Positions 16,213 to 24,380 of a stretch of DNA of 29,794 bases are shown here, in pieces. The notes below the pieces were generated by a model, which was given only the letters and a program-made list of their open reading frames with translations, was not told where the DNA came from and did no database searches. The position numbers and the translations under genes were made by a program. Origin of the DNA: Elusimicrobia bacterium HGW-Elusimicrobia-2 (lineage in GTDB: Bacteria; CG03). Position 1 is the stretch's first letter, and every line of letters begins with the position of its first letter. The stretch spans positions 1-29,794 of the forward strand of contig PHAM01000020.1 of NCBI GenBank assembly GCA_002841685.1, read 5' to 3'.

Positions 16213-17541
16213 TTACATCTTGACGATGCCGTTTTTATCAGCCTTGCCGTAGAAAAATTTAGGAGAAGGAACTTTTTCAGAACCTATGGTGTAAGCGGCG
16301 ACAAAACGTTTTTTTGCGGATTCAAACTTAACCTTATCGCTGTAATGAAATATGGCAAGCGCTTCGCCTTTTTTGACCTCATCCCCCACTTTCTTTTTCA
16401 GATATATACCTACTCCGGGATCCACTATATCATCCTGCTTGGCCCGTCCCGCGCCAAGAGCATTGGCGGCAAGGCCGACTTCAAGAGCGTTGATCTTCTG
16501 CACATATCCGTCACGGTCGCTGGCAACCGCCACTTCCTCTTTTGCCCTGGGAAGCATATCCGTATTATCAATAGAGGCAGGATCTCCTCCCTGGGCCTCT
16601 ACCATTTCTTTTAACTTCTTAAGACCGCTGCCGTCGGCTATGGCTTTTTTCATTCTGGTTTTTCCATCTTCTATGTTCGCGGCGATCCCGGATATGATAA
16701 GCATATTCGCTCCAAGTTCAACGCAGAGGTCTTCAAGGTCTTTTGGGCCGTGGCCATTAAGGGTGGCTATAGCTTCCTTAACTTCTATGGCGTTGCCTAT
16801 TGCGAAGCCCAGAGGTTCTTCCATTGAAGTGACAAGCGCCACCATTCTTCTGCCGGCAAGTTCCCCCACATCAACCATGGCTTTCGCGAGTTTTGCGGCA
16901 TCTTCATATGTTTCCATAAAAGCGCCTGACCCGGTTTTCACATCAAGAACGATACCGTTGGCTCCCGCCGCGAGTTTCTTGCTCATAATACTCCCGACTA
17001 TCAGAGGGATAGAATCCACTGTCGCCGTTCCATCGCGCAATGCATATATTTTCTTATCCGCGGGGGCGAGCTTTGCTGTTTGGCCTATGAGCGCGATATG
17101 TATTTTATTTACGTTCTCAACAAACTTCTCCATTGGCAGACTGCAGGAAAAACCCGGAATAGATTCAAGTTTATCGATAGTGCCGCCGGTGTGGCCCAGG
17201 CCCCGGCCTGTCATTTTCGCAACGATACCGCCGCAGGCCGCGACAAGAGGATTTAACACCAGCGAGGTAGTGTCGCCTACGCCGCCCGTAGAATGCTTAT
17301 CAACCTTAAAACCTTTTATGCCGCTTAAATCCACGCGGTCTCCGGAATCAACCATGCACTCCGTCAGAACCGTTGTTTCTTCAGCTGTCATATCCGAAAA
17401 ATATATCGCCATCAGAAAAGCTGATATCTGATAATCCGGTATATCTCCTTTGACAAACCCTGATATCATAAACTCGATCTCTTCTTTTGAAAGAGCCGCG
17501 CCGTCTCTTTTCTTCTTGATCACTTCATAAACACTGAACAT
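16213..17541 (-). CDS. pdp: Pyrimidine-nucleoside phosphorylase
   Basis: 442 residues. It cleaves uridine, deoxyuridine or thymidine with phosphate, giving the base and (deoxy)ribose-1-phosphate. The glycosyltransferase family 3 signature KHSTGGVGD lies at residues 82-90, with KMTGRGLGHTGGT, LRDGTATVDSIPLI and VKTGSGAFM. The opening FSVYEVIKKKRDGAALS and the length match Bacillus Pdp better than E. coli DeoA. It sits 21 nt after recJ and 24 nt before apgM. Confidence 0.95.
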   Translation of the reverse strand: MFSVYEVIKKKRDGAALSKEEIEFMISGFVKGDIPDYQISAFLMAIYFSDMTAEETTVLTECMVDSGDRVDLSGIKGFKVDKHSTGGVGDTTSLVLNPLVAACGGIVAKMTGRGLGHTGGTIDKLESIPGFSCSLPMEKFVENVNKIHIALIGQTAKLAPADKKIYALRDGTATVDSIPLIVGSIMSKKLAAGANGIVLDVKTGSGAFMETYEDAAKLAKAMVDVGELAGRRMVALVTSMEEPLGFAIGNAIEVKEAIATLNGHGPKDLEDLCVELGANMLIISGIAANIEDGKTRMKKAIADGSGLKKLKEMVEAQGGDPASIDNTDMLPRAKEEVAVASDRDGYVQKINALEVGLAANALGAGRAKQDDIVDPGVGIYLKKKVGDEVKKGEALAIFHYSDKVKFESAKKRFVAAYTIGSEKVPSPKFFYGKADKNGIVKM

Positions 17542-17562
17542 TTTTCCTCCTTGCGTTCAACA

Positions 17563-19680
17563 CTATTTCTTTTTCCAGCTTTTTAAGAAAAAAATAATTC
17601 TTTTCTTCCGCGTCAGCGCGGTGAAAATAACATCCATAACACCGCAGCCCGGATCCTCACCAGCGATTATATTAAGAAGTTTAGCGTTTTTTTTCAACCT
17701 CAAAAGGAATTTATCCCCTTTTTGCGAGACCGAAACGCAGTTCATCTCCTCAGCGGCGAACAGCGGAAGCGGATTCCCGTTCCCGAAAGGCTCAAGGATT
17801 TCAAGGAAACTTTTTATGTTTTTGCCGAGCCAGTCATCCCACATAATATCAGCTCGCGGAATTTTTTGCGCCGGCATGTCTTCGAAATAAGTCTCGCAGT
17901 CGTCTATGAATTGCCCCAGATCATCTTTTTTTATCCGGATCCCGCATGCGCCCGGATGTCCGCCGTATTCCGCCCCCTTGCCGCATTTTTTGAAAAGCTC
18001 CAGCATATCGCGGCCCGAGCCTCTCGCGGAAGCCGTCCAGTCGAAGGATGAAGAGGTAAAAACAACCGATGGTTTTCCGAATATCTGCGAGATCCTGCTC
18101 GCCGCGGGCCCCCGCAGGCCTGGAGGAAGTTTCTCAGCTTTGACCATTATGACGGGTTTTTTATTTAATCCGTTTTCGCGGATTTGCGTCAGCACCTCCT
18201 CAAAATGCAGTCTCATATCGCGCTGTCTTTTGTCATTTAGTTCTTTGACCCGATTGAATGAAGCGGAAATGTTTTTTTTGGAATCGGCTTGCAGGATTTC
18301 CAGGGCAAGACGCGGTTCGCCCATTCTTTTAGGAGCGTTAAGAAAAGGTATGAGTTTGCGTGACAGCTCCTCCCTGAGATTTTCCCGGGATATGGCGAGT
18401 TTTTTTATAAGCGTTCTCAGAGAATATCGTCTCACGTTCAAAATACCCGCAAGGTGTTTTTTGACCAGCGCGCGGGAAGTTCCTTTTAGGGCGATGTTGT
18501 CGGAAACAGTGCCCAGCGCCGCCAGCGGCAGGTTCTGCTCAACAAACACCTTAAAGGCCGGAGTTCTGAAATGAGACAGGATCGTGTAGAGTTTACGGGC
18601 GGTCTCCGCGTCCGGCAGAGCCCTGTGCGCCTCGGCGTTTATGCCGAAATAGTCTTTGAGATGTTCAAGCTTGTGACTCTGTGACGGCAGGCAGCTCCTT
18701 GACATGGGAAGGGTGTCGATCACATCATTGGCCAGCGCGCAGCCGGTGTATTTGCGAAATTCAGAATCTATGAAAGATGTGTCAAAGGGCGCGTTGTGAA
18801 ATATCAGAGTGTCGTTGCCTATCCATTCCCTGAAGCGGCGCAGCGTCTCCACGCGGCCCGGGGCTCCTTCAAGTTCCAGATTGCTGATACCGGTGAGAAC
18901 GCTTATTTCGGGGCTTATACGGCTTGATGGTTTCAGCAGTGACGAGAAACGGTCTATGACCCTGAATCCGGAGAATCTTACAGCGCCTATTTCTATGATC
19001 TCGTTTTGAGAAGGCGAAAGGCCGCTTGTTTCTATGTCGCAGGCTATTTTGATTTTGTCAAAATCTTTGTCAAGGCTCAGTTTATAGGCGGCGGCGAGGC
19101 AGAAAGCGGCCGCGCAACCGGCTATTTCGGTGTCCGGATGGCTGAGGCAGGAATCTATGACGGCGGAGGCTTCGGCGGGTTCCCCCGAAGGATAGTGATG
19201 ATCCGTTATTATGAACCTGATGCCCCGTTCTTTAAAAGCTTTCGCGGCCTTGTGTTCCGAGATTCCGACATCGGCGCTCACGACAACAGCGGGCTTTGAT
19301 TTCAGGACGGCGTCAATATCCGCCTCACCGATACCGTGCGCCGGACCGCCGCAGACAAAAAGAGATTTCTCCGCCCCGCTTAAAGCGTCGTCAAGGATCA
19401 GAAGTGAGCAGAGCCCGTCCGCGTCCGAATCCCCTATCAGCGCTATCCGCCCGCCTGCCTTGACGGCCTCTTTCAGTATTCCGACGGCTTTGCTCATATC
19501 GGGAAAATTCCCCATGAGTTCAGGGATATTTACTTCAGGCTCAATCCAATCTCTGATTGCGCTTTCGGTTTTCAGGCCCCGCGCGAGAAGAAACTCAAGG
19601 ATATGCCTGTCAGCTTTAACTTTTGACGAAAGATAATCTAGCACTTTTTCATCATCCGGTCGTTTCTCGTTAAAATCCAC
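17563..19680 (-). CDS. recJ: RecJ-like DHH exonuclease with an inserted DnaQ-type exonuclease domain
   Basis: 705 residues. The RecJ scaffold is present: motif I LIGDSDADG (D84, D86, D88), a DHH triad at 160-162 (FIITDHHYPSGE), LAALGTVSDNIAL (about 387-398, motif IV), and the DHHA1 signature GGHPGACGI (573-581), then an OB-like C-terminus. Between AGCAAAFCLAAAYK and motif IV lies a complete DEDDh 3'-5' exonuclease domain (about 211-370; DNA 18571-19050): ACDIETSG (D215, E217), HNAPFD (D300), and HRALPDAE (H352, D357). All five catalytic residues are intact, so this is probably a double nuclease: 5'-3' ssDNA degradation by RecJ plus 3'-5' activity. It is a single continuous frame, not two genes. 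Confidence 0.9.
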   Translation of the reverse strand: MDFNEKRPDDEKVLDYLSSKVKADRHILEFLLARGLKTESAIRDWIEPEVNIPELMGNFPDMSKAVGILKEAVKAGGRIALIGDSDADGLCSLLILDDALSGAEKSLFVCGGPAHGIGEADIDAVLKSKPAVVVSADVGISEHKAAKAFKERGIRFIITDHHYPSGEPAEASAVIDSCLSHPDTEIAGCAAAFCLAAAYKLSLDKDFDKIKIACDIETSGLSPSQNEIIEIGAVRFSGFRVIDRFSSLLKPSSRISPEISVLTGISNLELEGAPGRVETLRRFREWIGNDTLIFHNAPFDTSFIDSEFRKYTGCALANDVIDTLPMSRSCLPSQSHKLEHLKDYFGINAEAHRALPDAETARKLYTILSHFRTPAFKVFVEQNLPLAALGTVSDNIALKGTSRALVKKHLAGILNVRRYSLRTLIKKLAISRENLREELSRKLIPFLNAPKRMGEPRLALEILQADSKKNISASFNRVKELNDKRQRDMRLHFEEVLTQIRENGLNKKPVIMVKAEKLPPGLRGPAASRISQIFGKPSVVFTSSSFDWTASARGSGRDMLELFKKCGKGAEYGGHPGACGIRIKKDDLGQFIDDCETYFEDMPAQKIPRADIMWDDWLGKNIKSFLEILEPFGNGNPLPLFAAEEMNCVSVSQKGDKFLLRLKKNAKLLNIIAGEDPGCGVMDVIFTALTRKKRIIFFLKSWKKK

Positions 19681-19692
19681 GAATTTTTTTAT

Positions 19693-20487
19693 TCAGAATT
19701 TTTTTGAGGAAAGAATACTCTTTATAAGCCGTATGAAATCGCATGAAATCATTTTTCCCGATTCAATGACTTCCTTGTGGGAAAGGGGCTGTCCCGTAAC
19801 GCCGCAGGCGTAGTTGGTCATGCAGGAGATGCCTATCACCGTCATGCCGAGCTTTTTGGCCGTGATCACCTCCGGTACTGTGGACATTCCGACCGCATCG
19901 CCGCCGAGTGTCCGCACCATTCTTATCTCGGCCTTTGTCTCATACGAGGGTCCGGAAAAAGCCAGATAAACACCTTCATTGATTTGGATTTTCAGTTTTT
20001 TCGCTTCGGCTTTCACCATTTTTCTGTACTCCGCGTCATAAGCGTCGCTCAGATCTATGAAATGCGCGCCGCCGATAAGGGGATTATCCCCGATCATGTT
20101 TATATGGTCGCTTATCAGCATAAGAGACGGCACCTTGAAACTTCTATTGACCGCCCCGCCCGCGTTCGTCACAATGAGTTTTTTCACGCCCATTTTGGCC
20201 AGCACCTCTATCATCAGCACAAGCTTCGCCATAGGGTGCCCTTCGTAATAGTGTATCCTTCCGGACATGATGATGACTTTGCGCGAAGCTATTGTACCGG
20301 AGATGAGCTTTCCGGAATGGCCCGGCACTTTGCTCTTGGCGAAACCCGGGATTTTCTCGTAGAAAATTTCTTTTCTGTTTTTTGCTTCGTCCGCAAGCGC
20401 ACCCAGTCCGCTGCCCAGTATCAGGGCTGTTTCAGCGCCGTCAATCTTCTTCTTTATAACATTGTAAGCTTTTTCTGCCGCGTTCAT
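19693..20487 (-). CDS. punA: Purine-nucleoside phosphorylase (trimeric, PunA type)
   Basis: 264 residues. It phosphorolyses inosine or guanosine to base and (deoxy)ribose-1-phosphate. Visible motifs are LILGSGLG, VPGHSGK, GRIHYYEGHPM, VTNAGGAVN, FSGPSYETKAE, GMSTVPE and the Asn-containing SCMTNYACG that, in trimeric PNPs, selects 6-oxopurines. The 20487 ATG overlaps the deoB stop by 4 nt (ATGA), and a longer frame upstream is rejected because it only reads deoB out of frame. Its product is the substrate of DeoB. Confidence 0.95.
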   Translation of the reverse strand: MNAAEKAYNVIKKKIDGAETALILGSGLGALADEAKNRKEIFYEKIPGFAKSKVPGHSGKLISGTIASRKVIIMSGRIHYYEGHPMAKLVLMIEVLAKMGVKKLIVTNAGGAVNRSFKVPSLMLISDHINMIGDNPLIGGAHFIDLSDAYDAEYRKMVKAEAKKLKIQINEGVYLAFSGPSYETKAEIRMVRTLGGDAVGMSTVPEVITAKKLGMTVIGISCMTNYACGVTGQPLSHKEVIESGKMISCDFIRLIKSILSSKKF

Positions 20488-21674
20488 AATATCTCCTTTA
20501 AAAATGATGTTCCCTTTTTGGGGCCTTCCACGCCGAGATATTCCGCCGCCGTGGCCCCTATATCGGCGAAAGTCTCCCGCGTTCCCAGGTCCGCACCGGC
20601 TTTTACCATGCTTCCTGACACTATCAGCGGCACAAATTCTCTCGTGTGATCTGTGTGCGCGATGTATGTCGGATCGCACCCGTGGTCCGCGGTGAGGATA
20701 AGCATATCGTTTTTCAGCATGGATTTTCTTATCTCCGGCAGAGCCGTGTCAAATTCCTTTAAGGCGTCGTAATAACCCTGAGTATTTCTTCTGTGGCCGA
20801 ACAGTGAATCAAAATCCACCAGATTCACAAACAAAAGCTCTTTTTTTTCAGGAACCCTTTTTATATCTTCTATCGTCTGTTTTATTCCCGCGCCGTTAAG
20901 GCCGGTGTGCTGTTCTTCGGTCAGTCCCCTGTGGGCGAAAATATCTCCTATTTTTCCGACACCCACGACATTTACTCCTGCCGCTTTAGCGAGATCCATA
21001 AGCGTGATTGACACCGGCTCTATGGCGTAATCCTTGCGGTTAGTTGTCCGCGCGAAACTGCCGACTTCGCCGGTGAAGGGCCTGGCTATGACGCGCGCTA
21101 TGGCGTGAGGCCCCGTCAGTATTTCTCTGGTTTTTTCACAGACACTGTAAAGTCTGTCCAGGCCGAAATATTTTTCGTGGGCCGCTATCTGAAAAACGCT
21201 GTCGGCGGAAGTGTAAACAATTGGGAATCCCGTCTTTACGTGATCTTCTCCGAGTTCTTCCAGTATAACCGTGCCGGAGGAGGCTTTGTTGCCGAGGATG
21301 CCGTCAACCCCCGCGGCTTTTTTGAAGGTGTTCAGCAAGTCTTCGGGAAAACCGTTAGGGTAAGTTGGGAAGGGGCGTTTGGCGGGACTTCCCATTATTT
21401 CCCAGTGCCCGGCCGTCGTGTCCTTGCTGGCGGATACTTCCGCCATTCTTCCATAGGCCCCCTGAGCATCAGGCGCTTCTTTGCCGGGGTGAAGATTTTT
21501 TATCCTTCCCAGCCCCAGTTTTTCCAGATTGGGCAGATCCAGGCCTTTGAATTTTTCAACAATATGCCCCAGTGTGTCGGACCCTTTATCGCCGTATTCA
21601 GCGGCGTCCGGCATCTCGCCCACGCCCACGCTGTCAAGAACGATAACGATAACTCTCTTTGCGCCTTCAGTCAT
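20484..21674 (-). CDS. deoB: Phosphopentomutase
   Basis: 396 residues of the alkaline phosphatase superfamily. It interconverts (deoxy)ribose-1-phosphate and -5-phosphate. The family signature VLDSVGVGEMPDAAEYGD is near the N-terminus, the phosphorylated-Thr region is SASKDTTAGHWEIMG, and metal ligands are in VDFDSLFGHRR and LTADHGCDPTY. AGGAGG precedes the ATG. It is the first gene of the long minus-strand block and feeds pentoses from PunA and Pdp into the pentose phosphate pathway. I could not fix its promoter with confidence. Confidence 0.96.
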   Translation of the reverse strand: MTEGAKRVIVIVLDSVGVGEMPDAAEYGDKGSDTLGHIVEKFKGLDLPNLEKLGLGRIKNLHPGKEAPDAQGAYGRMAEVSASKDTTAGHWEIMGSPAKRPFPTYPNGFPEDLLNTFKKAAGVDGILGNKASSGTVILEELGEDHVKTGFPIVYTSADSVFQIAAHEKYFGLDRLYSVCEKTREILTGPHAIARVIARPFTGEVGSFARTTNRKDYAIEPVSITLMDLAKAAGVNVVGVGKIGDIFAHRGLTEEQHTGLNGAGIKQTIEDIKRVPEKKELLFVNLVDFDSLFGHRRNTQGYYDALKEFDTALPEIRKSMLKNDMLILTADHGCDPTYIAHTDHTREFVPLIVSGSMVKAGADLGTRETFADIGATAAEYLGVEGPKKGTSFLKEIL

Positions 21675-21722
21675 TTTTCCTCCTGATCAGTCAATCAAAT
21701 ATTTTTTATTCCACAAATATGC

Positions 21723-21785
21723 CGCGCCTAAGCCGGCGTACTTGAAAGCCCGCCGCAGGCGGACTTCGCAAGGCTCAGTCGCGCG
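21723..21785. repeat. Intergenic copy of the interspersed repeat family
   Basis: It starts with a two-mismatch copy of CGCGCCTAAGACGGCGG. From 21740 it continues ACTTGAAAGCCCGCC, a 3-base GCA loop, GGCGGACTTCGCAAGG. The 45-nt stretch from 21740 differs at only about four positions from 25921-25965, which lies inside a gene. GCCCGCC and GGCGGAC pair as a hairpin. This is the only non-coding copy seen, in the 167-nt gap between ade and deoB. Confidence 0.75.
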
Positions 21786-21841
21786 GGCGGGCGTATTTAG
21801 AAAACTTTTTGAAACCATTAATGTTCGCTTTTACGCGAAGT

Positions 21842-23551
21842 TCAGACAAAAAGTTTCACAAATTTATTCTGCGTCACATCCACCAGCCCCTTATCGGTGA
21901 TCTTCAGATCCGGTATGACCGGCAGAGCCAGAAAAGAAAGCACCATAAAAGGGTCATCAAGTTTACAGCCCATCGCGGCAGATGCCTTATGCAGATGTTT
22001 CAATTGTTTGTAAACAAAGGAAAGATCCCTGTCGCTCATAAGGCCGGCTATCGGCAGGGGAAGAATTTCCTGCCTGTCGGATTGGAAACAGCCCAACCCT
22101 CCACCGGATTTTATAATGGCCAGCACCGCCTGATAAATGCTCTCATCGTCGCAGCCGACGCAGATTATATTGTGGGAATCATGCCCCACCGAGGATGCCA
22201 GCGCCCCTTTTTTAAGGCCGAAGCCTTTTACAAAGCCCTGCGAGATATTGCCTGTCCTCTTGTGGCGTTCAACAACGACAATTTTAAGGATGTCATTTTT
22301 TGTGTCGGACACGGCAAAGCCATTTTCCGTCTTTACGGGCATCACCCGTTTTTTTGTTATAAGTTCATCGGGGACGAGCTCAATCACATTGACTTTTTTA
22401 GATGCCGCCGGGAGTTTGAAATGCGCGGGCATTATCCATTTTACGTTTATGCTGCTGCGAAGAGGCACGGGCTTTGGTTTTCTGCTTTTGAGGGCCTTTC
22501 CGTTACGGGCGACTTCTTCCCCGCGCTTGTAAACATTCAGAACCCTGAATTTGGACAGATTGTCCACAATGATAAAATCGGCGAAATAGCCGGGCGCGAC
22601 AGCCCCCGCGTTGCGCAGGCTGAAATGCCTGGCGGGGTTTATTGTGGCCATTCTTATGGCGGAGACGGGATCAACCCCTAAAGATATGGCTTTCCTTATC
22701 GTGTAGTCCAGGTGGCCTTTTTCCACAAGATCTATGGGATTGCGGTCATCGCTGACAAGGCAGAAGCGGCTCTGGTTTTTATCGTTGACTAGGACGGCGA
22801 GCGTCTTGAGATTCTTTGCCACAGAGCCTTCCCTTATCATAATGGTCATCCCCGCCGAAAGTTTTTCAAGGGCCTCTTCTTTCCCGAAGGATTCGTGATC
22901 GCTGTGTACGCCGCTTGTTATGTATGCGTAAAGATCTTTACCCATGAGACCGGGCGCGTGCCCTTCTATAGCTTTGCCGAAAGCTATTTTCAGTTTGTCA
23001 AAAATCTCCCTGTCGTTCTCAAGGACGCCGGGCACATTCATCACTTCGCCGAGTCCGACGACCCATTTTTGTGAGAAATAAGGCATGAGATCGACCGCCG
23101 AAAGCCTCGCCCCGGAAGTTTCCATATCGGTGGCCGGCACAGTTGAGGGCAGGGTAAAATATATGTCCACAGGCTGGTATTTCGCCGATTGCAGCATATA
23201 GGTAATGCCTTCCAGCCCCAGAACATTCGCTATTTCATGAGGATCGCATATAACGGTTGTCGTGCCGTAAGGCAGCACCGCTTTTACGAATTCGCCCATT
23301 TCCAGCATTGAGCTTTCCGTGTGTATGTGCCCCTCCACAAGGCCGGGCACGATATAGCGGTTTTTTATGTCAACAGTTTTTTTTGCTTTATAATTTCCGA
23401 ATCCCACAACAACGCCTTTGTGCACGGCGACCCCGGTTTTCTCTATCTTGCCGGAAAACACATTAACGAGCCGCGCGTTCTTGAAAAAAACATCCACAGG
23501 GATTTTGCCCCTTGCCGCTTTCACGAGTTCGTATTTATTGATAAAATTCAT
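21842..23551 (-). CDS. ade: Adenine deaminase
   Basis: 569 residues of the amidohydrolase superfamily. It converts adenine to hypoxanthine and ammonia. The metal-binding VEGHIHTESSML motif, CDPHEIANVLG, GHAPGL, SDDRNPIDLV, and the C-terminal GLKKGALASSVGHDSHNI with VGCDD are all characteristic of Ade. The 23551 ATG matches the family N-terminus; an upstream in-frame ATG is rejected because it would lie at the -10 box. It is separated from deoB by 167 nt holding a repeat, so it is probably its own unit. Confidence 0.95.
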   Translation of the reverse strand: MNFINKYELVKAARGKIPVDVFFKNARLVNVFSGKIEKTGVAVHKGVVVGFGNYKAKKTVDIKNRYIVPGLVEGHIHTESSMLEMGEFVKAVLPYGTTTVICDPHEIANVLGLEGITYMLQSAKYQPVDIYFTLPSTVPATDMETSGARLSAVDLMPYFSQKWVVGLGEVMNVPGVLENDREIFDKLKIAFGKAIEGHAPGLMGKDLYAYITSGVHSDHESFGKEEALEKLSAGMTIMIREGSVAKNLKTLAVLVNDKNQSRFCLVSDDRNPIDLVEKGHLDYTIRKAISLGVDPVSAIRMATINPARHFSLRNAGAVAPGYFADFIIVDNLSKFRVLNVYKRGEEVARNGKALKSRKPKPVPLRSSINVKWIMPAHFKLPAASKKVNVIELVPDELITKKRVMPVKTENGFAVSDTKNDILKIVVVERHKRTGNISQGFVKGFGLKKGALASSVGHDSHNIICVGCDDESIYQAVLAIIKSGGGLGCFQSDRQEILPLPIAGLMSDRDLSFVYKQLKHLHKASAAMGCKLDDPFMVLSFLALPVIPDLKITDKGLVDVTQNKFVKLFV

Positions 23552-23562
23552 AATGTAGAGGT

Positions 23563-23591
23563 ATTTTAACAACAAACCCGTTAAAAATCAA
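23563..23591 (-). promoter_or_regulatory. Promoter of ade
   Basis: On the minus strand, TTGATT (23586-23591), a 17-nt spacer and TAAAAT (23563-23568) form a good sigma-70-type promoter. The ATG lies 11 nt beyond the -10 box, leaving a leader of only about 5 nt and no Shine-Dalgarno site. Confidence 0.6.
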
Positions 23592-23661
23592 GCTGACAGA
23601 AAAGGTTGGAAGAAATAAAGTTGTATCGTGATGAGATTCTATTTAACCCCGAATTTGAATG

Positions 23662-23778
23662 GTGCCAGGGGTTGACCCGCCTTCGCGGCGCTCGCCTTCC
23701 CTTCGACTTCGCTCAGGAAAACTCGCGCATCGTCCGCCGTAGGCGGATTGGCTTGCTCCTCTCATAAATGTCAAGTAA
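23662..23778. repeat. Repeat-like GC-rich tract 3' of tRNA-Ser(GCT)
   Basis: It contains CTTCGACTTCGCTCAGG and a perfect hairpin TCCGCC-GTA-GGCGGA (23733-23747). It shares the phrase ATCGTCCGCCG with the tract 3' of tRNA-Leu (around 10277). No supported gene lies in 23592-23778; a TTG-initiated 50-codon plus-strand frame runs through it but has no good signal. Boundaries are approximate. Confidence 0.45.
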
Positions 23779-23871
23779 TGGCGGAGAGGGAGAGATTTGA
23801 ACTCTCGCGGGCCCTTACGGACCCCTACAGGTTTAGCAAACCCGCCCCTTCAGCCGCTTGGGTACCTCTCC
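23779..23871 (-). tRNA. tRNA-Ser (anticodon GCT), CCA encoded
   Basis: The minus strand gives acceptor GGAGAGG/CCTCTCC, discriminator G and an encoded CCA (23779-23781). The anticodon GCT (23835-23837) sits in loop TTGCTAA, followed by a long class II variable arm and T-loop GAGTTCAAATCTC. It reads AGC and AGT codons. Confidence 0.94.
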
Positions 23872-23883
23872 GCATTGAGATGT

Positions 23884-23892
23884 ATTTTAGCA
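23884..23892 (-). promoter_or_regulatory. Extended -10 promoter of tRNA-Ser(GCT)
   Basis: On the minus strand TGCTAAAAT (TG, one base, TAAAAT) ends 12 nt before the mature tRNA 5' end. It is placed between the terminator at 23905-23929 and the tRNA. Confidence 0.5.
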
Positions 23893-23904
23893 AAAATCAG
23901 AAAA

Positions 23905-23929
23905 ATTAAAAGAGAGCGCTCTCAGCGCT
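23905..23929 (-). terminator. Probable intrinsic terminator
   Basis: On the minus strand AGCGCT-GAG-AGCGCT forms a 6-bp GC-rich stem (23915-23929) followed by CTCTTTTAATTT. It would end a minus-strand transcript coming from the tRNA-Ser(TGA) side before the next tRNA promoter. The stem is short. Confidence 0.5.
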
Positions 23930-24177
23930 TTACAAAGATGCCGCTGACAAAGCGGTACACAGGGTGCATCTTTTCATGGAATTTTCCGGCAAAAACGAAG
24001 GCCGTAAAGGCGGCTATACTTTTCGTAAGACCGCCCGTAACATAAAAAATACCGCAATGACTAGAGCTCTTTTAAGCCCAGCGATAGTGCCGCACCCGGT
24101 ACAAAAGAGCCGATGTTCCCGGCCACAAAGCGTCTCTTCATGAGGATAGAGCAGGCCCAGAAGATGATGAAGAATTA
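23922..24177 (-). pseudogene. Probable frameshifted remnant of a DUF2752-like gene
   Basis: Two minus-strand frames together resemble a small DUF2752 membrane protein. The upstream frame reads HHLLGLLYPHEETLCGRE and then LFCTGCGT, like the family's Cys...CPGCG motif. After a stop near 24013 the other frame continues with GGLTKSIAAFTAF and FAGKFHEKMHP, resembling its GLTRA...G.F..A...HP part, and stops at 23922 inside the terminator. No start codon with a ribosome binding site is visible and the 5' end abuts tRNA-Ser(TGA). The gap 23872-24186 holds nothing else apart from the tRNA promoter and terminator. Chance similarity is possible. Confidence 0.35.
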
Positions 24178-24186
24178 TGAGTGATA

Positions 24187-24270
24187 CGGAGGCGGGAGGA
24201 TTCGAACCCCCGAGGCTCATCACCTAACGGTTTTCAAGACCGCCGCCATCAACCACTCGGCCACGCCTCC
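24187..24270 (-). tRNA. tRNA-Ser (anticodon TGA)
   Basis: The minus strand folds with acceptor GGAGGCG/CGCCTCC, discriminator G and anticodon TGA (24234-24236) in loop CTTGAAA. It also has D-arm GCCGAGTGGTTGATGGC, a long variable arm and T-arm GGGGTTCGAATCCTC. CCA is not encoded, unlike the neighbouring tRNA-Ser(GCT). Confidence 0.95.
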
Positions 24271-24343
24271 AGTCAGAAGTTTTATCGTCTATAAATAGCA
24301 TATTATTCAATTTTTGTGAATTGAATTCATCTGATTTTTGTGT

Positions 24344-24373
24344 TTGACGGTTTGGCGCATAGTTTGGTAGAAT
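24344..24373 (+). promoter_or_regulatory. Promoter of the scaffold/DnaA-like cluster, probably leaderless
   Basis: -35 TTGACG (24344-24349), an 18-nt spacer and -10 TAGAAT (24368-24373), preceded by TGG as an extended -10. Both hexamers are identical to those of the Moco operon promoter. The ATG at 24381 is only 7 nt beyond the -10 box, and no Shine-Dalgarno exists. The opposite strand of 24271-24343 should hold the tRNA-Ser(TGA) promoter, for which TTGAAT-18-GATAAA is a weak candidate. Confidence 0.65.
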
Positions 24374-24380
24374 AATAGCT

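Noticed and set aside
16352-17431. 359-codon open frame on the plus strand opposite pdp
   Set aside because: It lies wholly antisense to a well-conserved enzyme, has Ser/Pro/Ala-rich shadow composition and no family resemblance. It comes from codon bias of the opposite strand.
19777-20649. 290-codon plus-strand frame across punA and the deoB end
   Set aside because: It is antisense to punA and deoB, both of which carry clear family motifs.
23614-23766. TTG-initiated plus-strand frame of about 50 codons (EEIKLYRDEILFNPEFEW...)
   Set aside because: It has no good ribosome binding site, and its second half runs through repeat-like sequence (LPFDFAQ...RIVRRRR). It may be a remnant, but nothing supports a product.
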